A stretch of 64,000 nucleotides of DNA from Mitsuokella sp047974105 (GTDB lineage Bacteria > Bacillota > Negativicutes > Selenomonadales > Selenomonadaceae). Below, one piece after another: positions 24,404 through 31,378 of the stretch. Both the position numbers and the translations under genes were made by a program. The DNA is taken from NCBI RefSeq assembly GCF_047974105.1, contig NZ_JBHYRS010000003.1:248001-312000 (forward strand), written 5' to 3'. The notes beneath the pieces are model-generated. The model was given only the letters and a program-made list of their open reading frames with translations, made no database searches and was not told the DNA's origin. The stretch's first letter is position 1. Each line of letters starts with the position of its first letter.

Positions 24404-25081
24404 ATGGAACGCCAAACTAGACAGGAATACATCCACGACCTCGAAGTCGTGCAGGAACTCGTTGCCTCAATGGGGGACAAAGCCCTTAAAAATGTCGAGA
24501 ATGCTATGACGGCACTGCTTGATGACGATGCTGAACTTGCCAAAAAAGTCATGAAAGCCGACGATGAAATCGATGACATGATTGTCGACGTCGAGGATAA
24601 ATGCATCCTGCTCATTGCCAAACAGCAGCCGATTGCCCACGACCTGCGCGTCATTGCGACGGGCTTCAAGATTTCGACGGATATCGAACGCATTGGCGAT
24701 CACGCTTTTGACATTGCCAAGACAGCTCTTGCCGTTGAGGAACAGCTGAATCCTGAGTGCAGGCGCTGGATTAAAGAGCTCGGCGACTGCGCGGCCGACA
24801 TGCTGCGCATGGCAGTCAAGGCCTACCGCGACAACAACGTACAGGAAGCCGACGAAGTCCGCAAGATGGACAAGCACATGGATACGGTATTTGAGCACAC
24901 GTTCTATGCACTGTCTGACTTCGTCACAAAAGAGGGCGCCCGTCAGAAAGGTGCCACGCAGCTGCTGTTCATCGCGCGTTTCCTTGAACGCATTGGCGAC
25001 CACGCCGTAAATATCGCGGAATGGGTCATCTATCTTGAAACTGCAGAACGCATCCATCAGAAGAAAAACCGTCTAATTTAA
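24404..25081 (+). CDS. phoU: Phosphate transport system accessory protein PhoU
   Basis: This is a 225-residue all-helical protein made of two PhoU repeats, each with the metal-binding E/DxxxD pattern: ATGFKISTDIERIGDHAFDIA in the first repeat and ARFLERIGDHAVNIAEWVIY in the second. PhoU couples the Pst transporter to the PhoR kinase and limits phosphate uptake. The ATG at 24404 lies one base beyond the pstB stop, following AGGGAGG. A GAAGGGG/CCCCTTC hairpin with Ts ends the unit. Confidence 0.96.
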   Translation: MERQTRQEYIHDLEVVQELVASMGDKALKNVENAMTALLDDDAELAKKVMKADDEIDDMIVDVEDKCILLIAKQQPIAHDLRVIATGFKISTDIERIGDHAFDIAKTALAVEEQLNPECRRWIKELGDCAADMLRMAVKAYRDNNVQEADEVRKMDKHMDTVFEHTFYALSDFVTKEGARQKGATQLLFIARFLERIGDHAVNIAEWVIYLETAERIHQKKNRLI

Positions 25082-25136
25082 AGCAAAGAAATATAAAGAG
25101 CACCTATCTTGTTTTTTAAGATTGGTGATTTTGGCT

Positions 25137-25213
25137 GTCATCATCCATGCCGTCCCCTTTAGGGGAAGGTGGGCCTGCAGGGCTCGGAAGGGGGAAACGC
25201 CCCTTCTTTTTTT
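25137..25213 (+). repeat. GC-rich intergenic repeat fragment ending in a terminator
   Basis: CCCCTTTAGGGG (25154-25165) is followed by a GGCCTGCAGGGC stretch and then GAAGGGG/CCCCTTC with seven Ts (25187-25213). The block looks like the short palindromic intergenic repeats common in gut anaerobes; only one copy is in the window. The last hairpin is a good terminator for pstB-phoU. Confidence 0.5.
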
Positions 25214-25295
25214 GCGCAAAATTTCGCAGCAGGGAAATATACAGTACTTGTCGAAATGTATAAGACAGCAAAATGAGATGAAGGAAGGCGATTTT

Positions 25296-25943
25296 ATGCG
25301 CATAGCCCATGATAAGATGATTCGCGGGGACATTTATCTGCCGACCGACGATTCCCTGATGGCCGAGCAGTTCGACTGCATGGAAAAGCTCTACGATTAC
25401 AATATGACGCGGCCACATGAGCAGGAGAAACGCCAGCAGATGCTGAAAGAGATGTTTGCGGAAATCGGCGAGGACTGTTATATCGAGCCGCCGCTGCACG
25501 CGAACTGGGGCGGACGCCATATGCACCTTGGCCGCAATGTCTACGCCAATTACAATCTGACGGCCGTTGACGACTGCGATATCTACATTGGCGACTTCAC
25601 GATGATTGGCCCGAACGTCACGCTGGCCACGGCCAACCATCCGCTGGCCCCGGAACTGCGCGAGAAGGGCTATCAGTACAATCTGCCCATCCATATCGGC
25701 AAAAACGTCTGGCTTGGCTCAGGCGTCATCATCGTGCCGGGCGTGACAATTGGCGATAATTCCGTCATCGGTGCGGGCAGTGTCGTGACAAAGGATATTC
25801 CAGCTGGTGTACTGGCCTTTGGCGTGCCGTGCCGCGTGCAGCGCAAACTCGGTGACAAAGACTGGGAGTTTTATCATAAAGGACGGAAAATGCCCGACGA
25901 ACTCAAGAAACTGCGCCGCGTCGGCAAAGAGGCCGAGGTTTGA
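25296..25943 (+). CDS. Sugar O-acetyltransferase (Maa/LacA/NodL type)
   Basis: This is a 215-residue left-handed beta-helix enzyme that transfers acetyl from acetyl-CoA to sugar hydroxyls. The N-terminal maltose acetyltransferase domain (about 8-60) is followed by hexapeptide repeats: MHLGRNVYANYNLTAVDDCDIYIGD, then the catalytic His in ATANHPL, and IGKNVWLGSGVIIVPGVTIGDNSVIGAGSVVTKDIPAG. The C-terminus carries a short basic extension. The ATG at 25296 follows GAAGGAAGG. The natural acceptor sugar is unknown. Confidence 0.92.
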   Translation: MRIAHDKMIRGDIYLPTDDSLMAEQFDCMEKLYDYNMTRPHEQEKRQQMLKEMFAEIGEDCYIEPPLHANWGGRHMHLGRNVYANYNLTAVDDCDIYIGDFTMIGPNVTLATANHPLAPELREKGYQYNLPIHIGKNVWLGSGVIIVPGVTIGDNSVIGAGSVVTKDIPAGVLAFGVPCRVQRKLGDKDWEFYHKGRKMPDELKKLRRVGKEAEV

Positions 25944-25956
25944 GACGAATCATCGC

Positions 25957-25994
25957 ATAGAGCCATATATATAATAGAGCCATATATATAATAG
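25957..25994. repeat. Tandem duplication of a 17-bp unit before the nitroreductase gene
   Basis: The unit starting ATAGAGCCATATATATA occurs at 25957-25973 and exactly again at 25974-25990, followed by ATAG. Each unit junction makes a TATAAT box, so the duplication doubles the -10 region. Detail is given in the findings. Confidence 0.85.
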
Positions 25995-26011
25995 AAGGGA
26001 AGTCTGCTTTT

Positions 26012-26623
26012 ATGAGTACGAATAAAACGATGGATGTATTTACCTGCATCGAGACGCGCCACAGCACGCGCAAATTCAAGGAAGAGCCTGTGCCGGACGA
26101 GCTTCTTCAAAAAGTTGTCGAAGCCGGCCGCCGCGCACCTGCCGGCAAGCATATGAACCAGAGCCATTACCTCGTTATCCGCAAAAAAGAAGTCCTCGAC
26201 AAACTCGCGGAGCTCGTACAGCAGGAGTTTGCCAAAATGGAAGTCACGCCGGAAAATGACGATAACTATGGCGGTGCCATCCGCGCTGCGAAAAAAGGCA
26301 ATTACCGTTTCCTTTACAATGCGCCGGTCTTAATCGTTGTGGCCAATAAGAAGAACTACGGCAATAACTTTGCCGATGTTTCGTGCGCCATGCAGAACAT
26401 GATGCTCGCGGCCAATGCCCTGGACCTCGGCTCATGCTGGATCAATCAGCTGCGCTGGCTGCAGGACAATCCCGTCCTTGTGGCCTATCTCCGGACCCTC
26501 GGCATGGCGGAGGACGAAGCCGTCTATGCATCGCTGAGCCTCGGCCTGCCGGACCTGCCAAACGGTCTGCCGCCGCGCAATGTCCTTCCCGTCAAAGGAA
26601 ATCCTGTCACCTATATCGACTGA
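26012..26623 (+). CDS. Nitroreductase family protein
   Basis: This is a 203-residue FMN-dependent oxidoreductase of the nitroreductase fold. The N-terminal FMN-binding block is CIETRHSTRKFKEEPV (about 10-25), followed by VEAGRRAPAGKHMNQSHYLVI; later come DVSCAMQNMMLAANALDLGSCWINQL and the C-terminal LGLPD region. Substrates of this family range from nitroaromatics to quinones and enones. The ATG at 26012 follows GAAGGGAAG, downstream of the duplicated promoter-like repeat. A phosphatase gene follows after 16 bp. Confidence 0.92.
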   Translation: MSTNKTMDVFTCIETRHSTRKFKEEPVPDELLQKVVEAGRRAPAGKHMNQSHYLVIRKKEVLDKLAELVQQEFAKMEVTPENDDNYGGAIRAAKKGNYRFLYNAPVLIVVANKKNYGNNFADVSCAMQNMMLAANALDLGSCWINQLRWLQDNPVLVAYLRTLGMAEDEAVYASLSLGLPDLPNGLPPRNVLPVKGNPVTYID

Positions 26624-26639
26624 GAAAACGAGGTGCGTC

Positions 26640-27239
26640 ATGCATACGGATTTCAAGATTGTCTGGCTCATGCGTCATGGCCAGAGTGTCGGCAACGTCG
26701 ACCAGCCGACGCAGAATCACGCGGATATCCCGCTGACCGGCCTTGGCAGGGAGCAGGCAAAAAGGCTTGCCGGACGCCTTGACAAAAAGCCCGAGCTCAT
26801 CGTCATGTCCTCTTTCCTGCGGGCCCAGCAGACGGCCGAACCGCTGTGCGAAAAATATCCCGACGTGCCGACGGAAATCTGGCCCGAAACGGCAGAATTT
26901 ACCTATCTTTCGCCCGCGCGCTGCCGCAACACGCGCCGCAGCGACCGCATCCCGCTCGTTCGGGAATACTGGCAGAGACAGGACCCCGACTACCGCGACG
27001 GCGGCGGGGCCGAATCCTTTGCCGACTTTGTCAAAAGGGCAGAGGTCATCCATGAGCGGCTGCTCCAAAGGCCTGAGACCGACATCGCGATTTTTTCCCA
27101 CGGCCAGTTCCTAAACTGCCTTATTGATGTATCCATCCATCCCTATGCCGCAAACGCCGAACGCATGGCCCGCTTCCGCAGACTGCCCGAACTTCCAAAC
27201 GCCGGGCTCATCTATTTGCTGCTGCCGTTTGGCGAGTAA
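26640..27239 (+). CDS. Histidine phosphatase family protein (phosphoglycerate mutase-like)
   Basis: This 199-residue protein has the RHG motif WLMRHGQSVGN at about residues 9-19, with the phosphorylated His, ADIPLTGLGREQAKRL and SSFLRAQQTAEPL, and the second catalytic His in IAIFSHGQFL. It lacks the longer insertions of true phosphoglycerate mutase, so a broad-specificity phosphatase is more likely. The ATG at 26640 follows AACGAGGTG. It is probably co-transcribed with the nitroreductase. A GCCAAAGCC/GGCTTTGGC hairpin lies downstream at 27283-27318. Confidence 0.9.
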   Translation: MHTDFKIVWLMRHGQSVGNVDQPTQNHADIPLTGLGREQAKRLAGRLDKKPELIVMSSFLRAQQTAEPLCEKYPDVPTEIWPETAEFTYLSPARCRNTRRSDRIPLVREYWQRQDPDYRDGGGAESFADFVKRAEVIHERLLQRPETDIAIFSHGQFLNCLIDVSIHPYAANAERMARFRRLPELPNAGLIYLLLPFGE

Positions 27240-27364
27240 GGGATGATGCCTGTTTAGACGATGATATTCTACTTAGCCTGAGGCCAAAGCCTGCCTGTGC
27301 CAGCACGAAGGCTTTGGCGGCAATGTCTGGGCGGCATATCACTTCTAAAAAATATTGTTCAAAT

Positions 27365-27394
27365 AAAAAGACCTGCAAATTTTGCAGGCCTTTT
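27365..27394 (-). terminator. Terminator of the hicAB operon
   Basis: On the minus strand GGCCTGCAAA pairs with TTTGCAGGTC, followed by TTTTT; the sequence is nearly palindromic, so it can work in both directions. Confidence 0.8.
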
Positions 27395-27402
27395 GTCATG
27401 CA

Positions 27403-27762
27403 TCAAGCATGAAGTGCGTTGTTCTGAGAAAGAAGATAGACGCAGTATTGATTTAAACTGATTCCTTCGCGCTTCGCGCGCTCCGCTAATTTTTTGTGTA
27501 AGCTCTTAGGCAGGCGAAGTTTGAACTGGCCGGAGTAGGATTCAATTTTTGTCGGTTCCGGAATCGGATAGCCATCTTCTAAGGCTGCTCCCAGCCAGGC
27601 TTTTTTTGCATCTTTGATGTTTTTCATCGCTTCATCGATTGTTTCACCGCAGGACAGGCAGCCGGGGAGTTCGGGAATCGCCACCGTATAGCCGCCAACT
27701 TCCGGATCTTCATAAATTTCCGTACGATAAGGTAAAGAAAGATAATAATCGATATTCTTCAT
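27403..27762 (-). CDS. hicB: HicB antitoxin, type II toxin-antitoxin system
   Basis: This is a 119-residue antitoxin. Residues 1 to about 70 form the HicB fold (YDPEVGGYTVAIPELPGC-like stretch, here EVGGYTVAIPELPGCLSCG, with GETIDEAMKNI), and residues about 80-115 form a ribbon-helix-helix DNA-binding region (FKLRLPKSLHKKLAERA then EGISLNQYCVYLL). It should neutralise HicA and repress its own promoter. The ATG at 27762 overlaps the hicA stop and follows GAAGGTG. The base composition of the pair is more AT-rich than its neighbours, consistent with recent acquisition. Confidence 0.93.
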   Translation of the reverse strand: MKNIDYYLSLPYRTEIYEDPEVGGYTVAIPELPGCLSCGETIDEAMKNIKDAKKAWLGAALEDGYPIPEPTKIESYSGQFKLRLPKSLHKKLAERAKREGISLNQYCVYLLSQNNALHA

Positions 27763-28004
27763 TTCAAATCACCTTCTCTTTCCACAGCATTTCTTACCAT
27801 TTCCACATAAATTTTCTTGATGGGATTATGCGCTGGTATCGTAATGGGGGCACATCCCTGTTTGCGAAATGTATAATGGCTGCTGCCGCCTTTCGGCTGA
27901 TTTTCTTTGTAGCCGATTTTTATAAGGATCTTTCGTATTTCTTGAAACTGCATATCGCTGGGGAGGGAATATAAACGAAGCAATAACTTTTCCCACTTGG
28001 ACAA
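27759..28004 (-). CDS. hicA: HicA toxin, type II toxin-antitoxin system
   Basis: The HicA ribonuclease cleaves mRNA when free of HicB. The product has a double-stranded RNA-binding-like fold with the catalytic His in GGSSHYTFRK and a C-terminal IPAHNPIKKIYVEMVRNAVE helix. I prefer the TTG at 28004, which gives an 81-residue protein starting SKWEKLLLRL after AGAGGTG with a 5-bp gap; GTG at 28013 overlaps that ribosome site. It is the first gene of a two-gene operon behind a promoter with an internal palindrome. Confidence 0.9.
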   Translation of the reverse strand: MSKWEKLLLRLYSLPSDMQFQEIRKILIKIGYKENQPKGGSSHYTFRKQGCAPITIPAHNPIKKIYVEMVRNAVEREGDLK

Positions 28005-28023
28005 TATTCTCACCTCTGATATT

Positions 28024-28053
28024 ATTATAATCTGATACCGTATATGGTGTCAA
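28024..28053 (-). promoter_or_regulatory. hicAB promoter with operator
   Basis: On the minus strand TTGACA (28048-28053) and TATAAT (28024-28029) are 18 bp apart. Between and over them the palindrome TGATACC-GTATAT-GGTGTCA (28033-28052) is a likely HicB operator. Confidence 0.75.
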
Positions 28054-28067
28054 CAAGGCTCATTTTT

Positions 28068-28096
28068 CCCGCAGATGAAAATTCTGCGGGATTTTT
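28068..28096 (+). terminator. Stem-loop with T-run between hicAB and ahpC
   Basis: CCCGCAGA pairs with TCTGCGGG, followed by TTTTT on the plus strand. Confidence 0.65.
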
Positions 28097-28160
28097 CTTT
28101 GTAATAAAAAATAATTCTTGATTTCCAAAGTGTGGTATGGTATTATATAACCATAGAAAT

Positions 28161-28175
28161 TGATATTAATTATCA
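28161..28175. promoter_or_regulatory. Fur/PerR-like box upstream of ahpC
   Basis: TGATATT-A-ATTATCA fits the 7-1-7 inverted repeat of Fur-family regulators with one mismatch. It sits 49 bp before the ahpC start, near the probable promoter, as expected for peroxide control by PerR. Confidence 0.65.
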
Positions 28176-28223
28176 CTGAAAATAAATAAAGCTAAAGTGC
28201 TTGAATTTGAAAGGAGATTTATC

Positions 28224-28787
28224 ATGTCGTTAATTAACAAAGAGGTAAGTGAGTTTTCCGTAAAGGCTTTTCAGAACAATGATTTCCACACGGTGACCAA
28301 GGCAGATCTCCTTGGCAAGTGGAGTGTATTCTTCTTCTATCCGGCAGATTTCACGTTTGTCTGCCCGACGGAGCTTGAAGACCTCGAGAATCATTACGAT
28401 TCCTTCAAGAAAATCGGCTGCGAGATTTATTCGGTTTCCTGCGACACGGAGTTTGTGCACAAGGCATGGCATGACCATTCGGAACGCATCAGCAAATTGA
28501 CGTACCCGATGCTGGCTGACCCGACGCATGCACTTTCGCGCGACTTTGAGGTCCTGATTGAGTCGGCTGGTGTAGCCGAGCGCGGCACGTTCATCATCAA
28601 TCCGGAAGGCAAAATTGTCGCGTACGAAGTCAACGCCGGCAATGTCGGCCGCAATGCCGACGAGCTTCTGCGCAAGGTACAGGCCTGCCAGTTCGTCCAC
28701 GAACATGGCGACGAGGTCTGCCCAGCAAAATGGCAGCCGGGTGCCGAGACGCTGAAACCGAGCCTTGACCTTGTAGGAGCACTCTGA
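28224..28787 (+). CDS. ahpC: Alkyl hydroperoxide reductase subunit C (2-Cys peroxiredoxin)
   Basis: This thiol peroxidase reduces hydrogen peroxide and organic peroxides. The 187 residues include the peroxidatic Cys47 in FYPADFTFVCPTELEDL and the resolving Cys166 in EVCPAKW, positions equal to those in characterised AhpC proteins. The ATG at 28224 follows AAAGGAGA. Its stop overlaps the start of the reductase gene by one base, so the two form a peroxide-defence operon under the Fur/PerR-like box. Confidence 0.96.
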   Translation: MSLINKEVSEFSVKAFQNNDFHTVTKADLLGKWSVFFFYPADFTFVCPTELEDLENHYDSFKKIGCEIYSVSCDTEFVHKAWHDHSERISKLTYPMLADPTHALSRDFEVLIESAGVAERGTFIINPEGKIVAYEVNAGNVGRNADELLRKVQACQFVHEHGDEVCPAKWQPGAETLKPSLDLVGAL

Positions 28788-30436
28788 TGCCTGCAAAGGA
28801 TGGCGAACTTTACGACGTCATCGTGATTGGCGGCGGTCCGGCGGGCCTGACGGCAGCGATTTATCTCGCGAGGGCCTGCTACCGCGTGCTGGTCGTCGAA
28901 AAAGAACATTTCGGCGGCCAGCTCACCATCACGGAACGCGTCGTGAATTATCCGGGGATTGCTTCCATCAGCGGGGCGGCCCTGACGGAACACATGCGCC
29001 AGCAAGCCGAAGCTTTTGGCGCAGAATTCAAGCTCGCGACAGTCACTTCGCTCGATATGACGGGGGATATCAAGACAGTCAACACCTCGCAGGGACCTCT
29101 TAAATGTTTTGGCGTACTGCTGGCAGCAGGTGCACGCCCGAGGTCCGCTGGCTTCAAGGGCGAAGATGAATTCCGCGGCCGCGGCGTTGCCTACTGTGCG
29201 ACCTGTGATGGGGAATTTTTCCGCGATTTGCCGGTTTTTGTCATCGGCGGCGGCTATGCGGCGGCAGAGGAAAGTGTCTTTTTGACAAAATACGCGTCGC
29301 ATGTCACCTGTCTTGTGCGCGGTGATGACTTTTCCTGCGCGGAGCAGACGGCAGAAGAGGCAAAGGAGAATCCAAATATCACGGTGCTGACCAATACCGT
29401 GGTCGAAGCAGCCGAGGGCGATTCGATGCTGCGCAGCCTGACGTATAAGAATACGAGGACTGGTGAAGTCAAGACGTATACGGCGCCTGAGGGCAAGACG
29501 TTTGGCCTGTTTGTCTTTGCCGGTTATGAGCCGGCGACGGAACTCGTCAAAGGCATTGCGGCGCGCAATGATAAGGGCTATGTCATCACGGATGAAAACA
29601 TGAAGACGACTTGCGATGGCCTTTATGCAGCCGGCGATATCCGCATCAAATCGCTGCGTCAGTGCATCACGGCGGCTGGCGACGGGGCCCTTGCGGCAAC
29701 AGAGCTTGAGCGCTATGCCTTGGCGATGCAGAAAAAGACAGGCATTCGCCCGCTGCGTCCTGCGGCAGAGAAGAAGGAAGCTCCTGCTGCCAAAGATGCG
29801 GCAGCAGCGCCGGCTGCTTCGGCCAGCGGCCTTTTCCAGCCGGAAATCGTCGCCCAGCTCCAGACGGTCTTTGCCCGCATGGAGCATCCTTTGGAACTTC
29901 GTCTGTTCCTTGACGATTCGGCAGCCAGTCAGGAGCTCGCTGCTTATATGAAGGAGCTCCGCAGTCTGACGGACAAACTGCAGGTTACAAGGGCAGCAGC
30001 AGACGAAGATGCAGGTGAAAAGCCGTGTGTCCGCGTCTATCGTCAGGACAAGAGCTTTGCAGGGTTAGCCTTCCACGGCGTGCCGGGCGGCCATGAGTTC
30101 ACGTCATTTGTACTCGGGCTGTACAATGCCTCAGGCAAAGGGCAGGCCGTTGAGGAAAATCTGCGCCAGCAGATCCTCGCTTTTGACAAACCATGTCACT
30201 TGCGCATTTTTGTCAGCCTTTCCTGCACGATGTGTCCGGAGCTCGTCACAGCAGCACAGCGCATGGCGACGCTCAACAGCAAGATCACGACAGGTGTCTA
30301 CGACCTCAACCGCTATCCGGACCTGCAGAAAAAATATCAGGTCATGAGTGTGCCGTGTTTCTTTATCAACGACAGCGGACCTGAGTTCGGCAAAAAGAAT
30401 ATCGCTCAGCTTTTCAACATGATTTCACAGTCGTGA
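28787..30436 (+). CDS. AhpF-like reductase with permuted domains (thioredoxin reductase fused to C-terminal double thioredoxin fold)
   Basis: This is a 549-residue flavoprotein expected to reduce AhpC using NAD(P)H. Residues 1 to about 310 are thioredoxin reductase: FAD motif VIGGGPAGLTAAIYLA, active-site pair C137-A-T-C140 in YCATCDGEFF, and the second GGGYAAAEES nucleotide motif. After an Ala/Pro-rich linker (about 325-350) comes a tandem thioredoxin-like domain with a CTMC disulfide (Cys480/Cys483), similar to the AhpF N-terminal domain. In classic AhpF that domain comes first, so the order is reversed. It is translationally coupled to ahpC. Confidence 0.9.
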   Translation: MPAKDGELYDVIVIGGGPAGLTAAIYLARACYRVLVVEKEHFGGQLTITERVVNYPGIASISGAALTEHMRQQAEAFGAEFKLATVTSLDMTGDIKTVNTSQGPLKCFGVLLAAGARPRSAGFKGEDEFRGRGVAYCATCDGEFFRDLPVFVIGGGYAAAEESVFLTKYASHVTCLVRGDDFSCAEQTAEEAKENPNITVLTNTVVEAAEGDSMLRSLTYKNTRTGEVKTYTAPEGKTFGLFVFAGYEPATELVKGIAARNDKGYVITDENMKTTCDGLYAAGDIRIKSLRQCITAAGDGALAATELERYALAMQKKTGIRPLRPAAEKKEAPAAKDAAAAPAASASGLFQPEIVAQLQTVFARMEHPLELRLFLDDSAASQELAAYMKELRSLTDKLQVTRAAADEDAGEKPCVRVYRQDKSFAGLAFHGVPGGHEFTSFVLGLYNASGKGQAVEENLRQQILAFDKPCHLRIFVSLSCTMCPELVTAAQRMATLNSKITTGVYDLNRYPDLQKKYQVMSVPCFFINDSGPEFGKKNIAQLFNMISQS

Positions 30437-30466
30437 ACATCATCCCAAAAGATAAAAGAGAAAAGT

Positions 30467-30506
30467 AAGGCTTATCCAGCTGTAAAAGGCAGGATAGGCC
30501 TTTTTT
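30467..30506 (+). terminator. Terminator of the ahpC operon
   Basis: AAGGCTTATCC pairs with GGATAGGCCTT, then Ts. Confidence 0.82.
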
Positions 30507-30540
30507 CTTGTAAAACCAAAAAACAATACAGATGGAACAC

Positions 30541-30569
30541 TTGATTCGTTTTAGTTAAAATTGTATAAT
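30541..30569 (+). promoter_or_regulatory. Promoter of the class II aldolase gene
   Basis: TTGATT (30541-30546), 17 bp, TATAAT (30564-30569). Confidence 0.7.
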
Positions 30570-30627
30570 AGAAATGTCGGAAAAATAGAATGATTCGTAT
30601 TTTATAGCAAAGAGAAGAGGTCTTTTT

Positions 30628-31278
30628 ATGCTGGAACGACTAAAACGTCAGGTTGTCCGCTATGCCCAGCAGGCAGAACGCGAGGGGCTTTGCAGGCATC
30701 GCTCGGGCAATTTCAGTATTCATGATAAGGAGACAGGCTATATCGTCATCACGCCGACGGGCATGGACCGCGCGGAAATGCTGCCAGAAGATGTCGTCGT
30801 CATCGATATGCAGGGAAATGTTGTCGAGGCGCTGACCGGCAAAAAGCCGACGAGTGAGAGCATGATGCATATGGCCGTTTACAAGGCAAGGCCGGAAGTC
30901 GGGGCCATCGTCCATACACATTCGAAGAATGCGACGGCTTTTGCCGTCATGAACAAGCCGATTCCTGCAATTGTCTACGAACTTTTCCTGCTCGGCTGTA
31001 AAAAGGGCTATATCCCTGTCGCGCCGTACGGCAGGCCGGGCACAAAGGAACTTGCAGAATCCGTGCTGAAGCCGCTTTCCATCTCCGATGTCGCGCTTAT
31101 GCAGGCCCATGGCGTCATTGCCGTGGCAGGAGACCTCAAGGAAGCACTGCTGCGCGCAAGTTACGTTGAAGAGCTCGCGGAAATCTACTATAAAACGCTG
31201 ACCGTGCTTGGCCATGAGCCGGATGTCGTGCCCGTAGAAGAGCTTGCCAATTGGAAATACCCGGGCAGGCTTTCGTAA
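30628..31278 (+). CDS. Class II aldolase/adducin family protein
   Basis: This is a 216-residue zinc-dependent aldolase of the fuculose/rhamnulose/ribulose-phosphate aldolase-epimerase family. It has the GNFSIHD loop near residue 27, the zinc histidines in HTHSKNATAFA, and a later LMQAHGVIAV with the third ligand. The ATG at 30628 follows AAGAGAAGAGG. The neighbouring gene encodes a methylthioribose-1-phosphate isomerase, which points to the DHAP shunt for 5-methylthioribulose or 5-deoxyribulose 1-phosphate rather than to fucose; this is context-based inference. Confidence 0.9.
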   Translation: MLERLKRQVVRYAQQAEREGLCRHRSGNFSIHDKETGYIVITPTGMDRAEMLPEDVVVIDMQGNVVEALTGKKPTSESMMHMAVYKARPEVGAIVHTHSKNATAFAVMNKPIPAIVYELFLLGCKKGYIPVAPYGRPGTKELAESVLKPLSISDVALMQAHGVIAVAGDLKEALLRASYVEELAEIYYKTLTVLGHEPDVVPVEELANWKYPGRLS

Positions 31279-31378
31279 GCCAAAACTCTGTCTTGATATG
31301 TTGTACGAAACTTTTTGATAAAGTGAATCTATCTAAATCCTGACGTAAAACTGCATAAGAATCGATGGGGGAATTCAA

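Noticed and set aside
28427..29887. 486-codon open frame antisense to ahpC and the reductase gene
   Set aside because: It spans two genes with intact active-site motifs and overlaps their junction; no motif or ribosome site.
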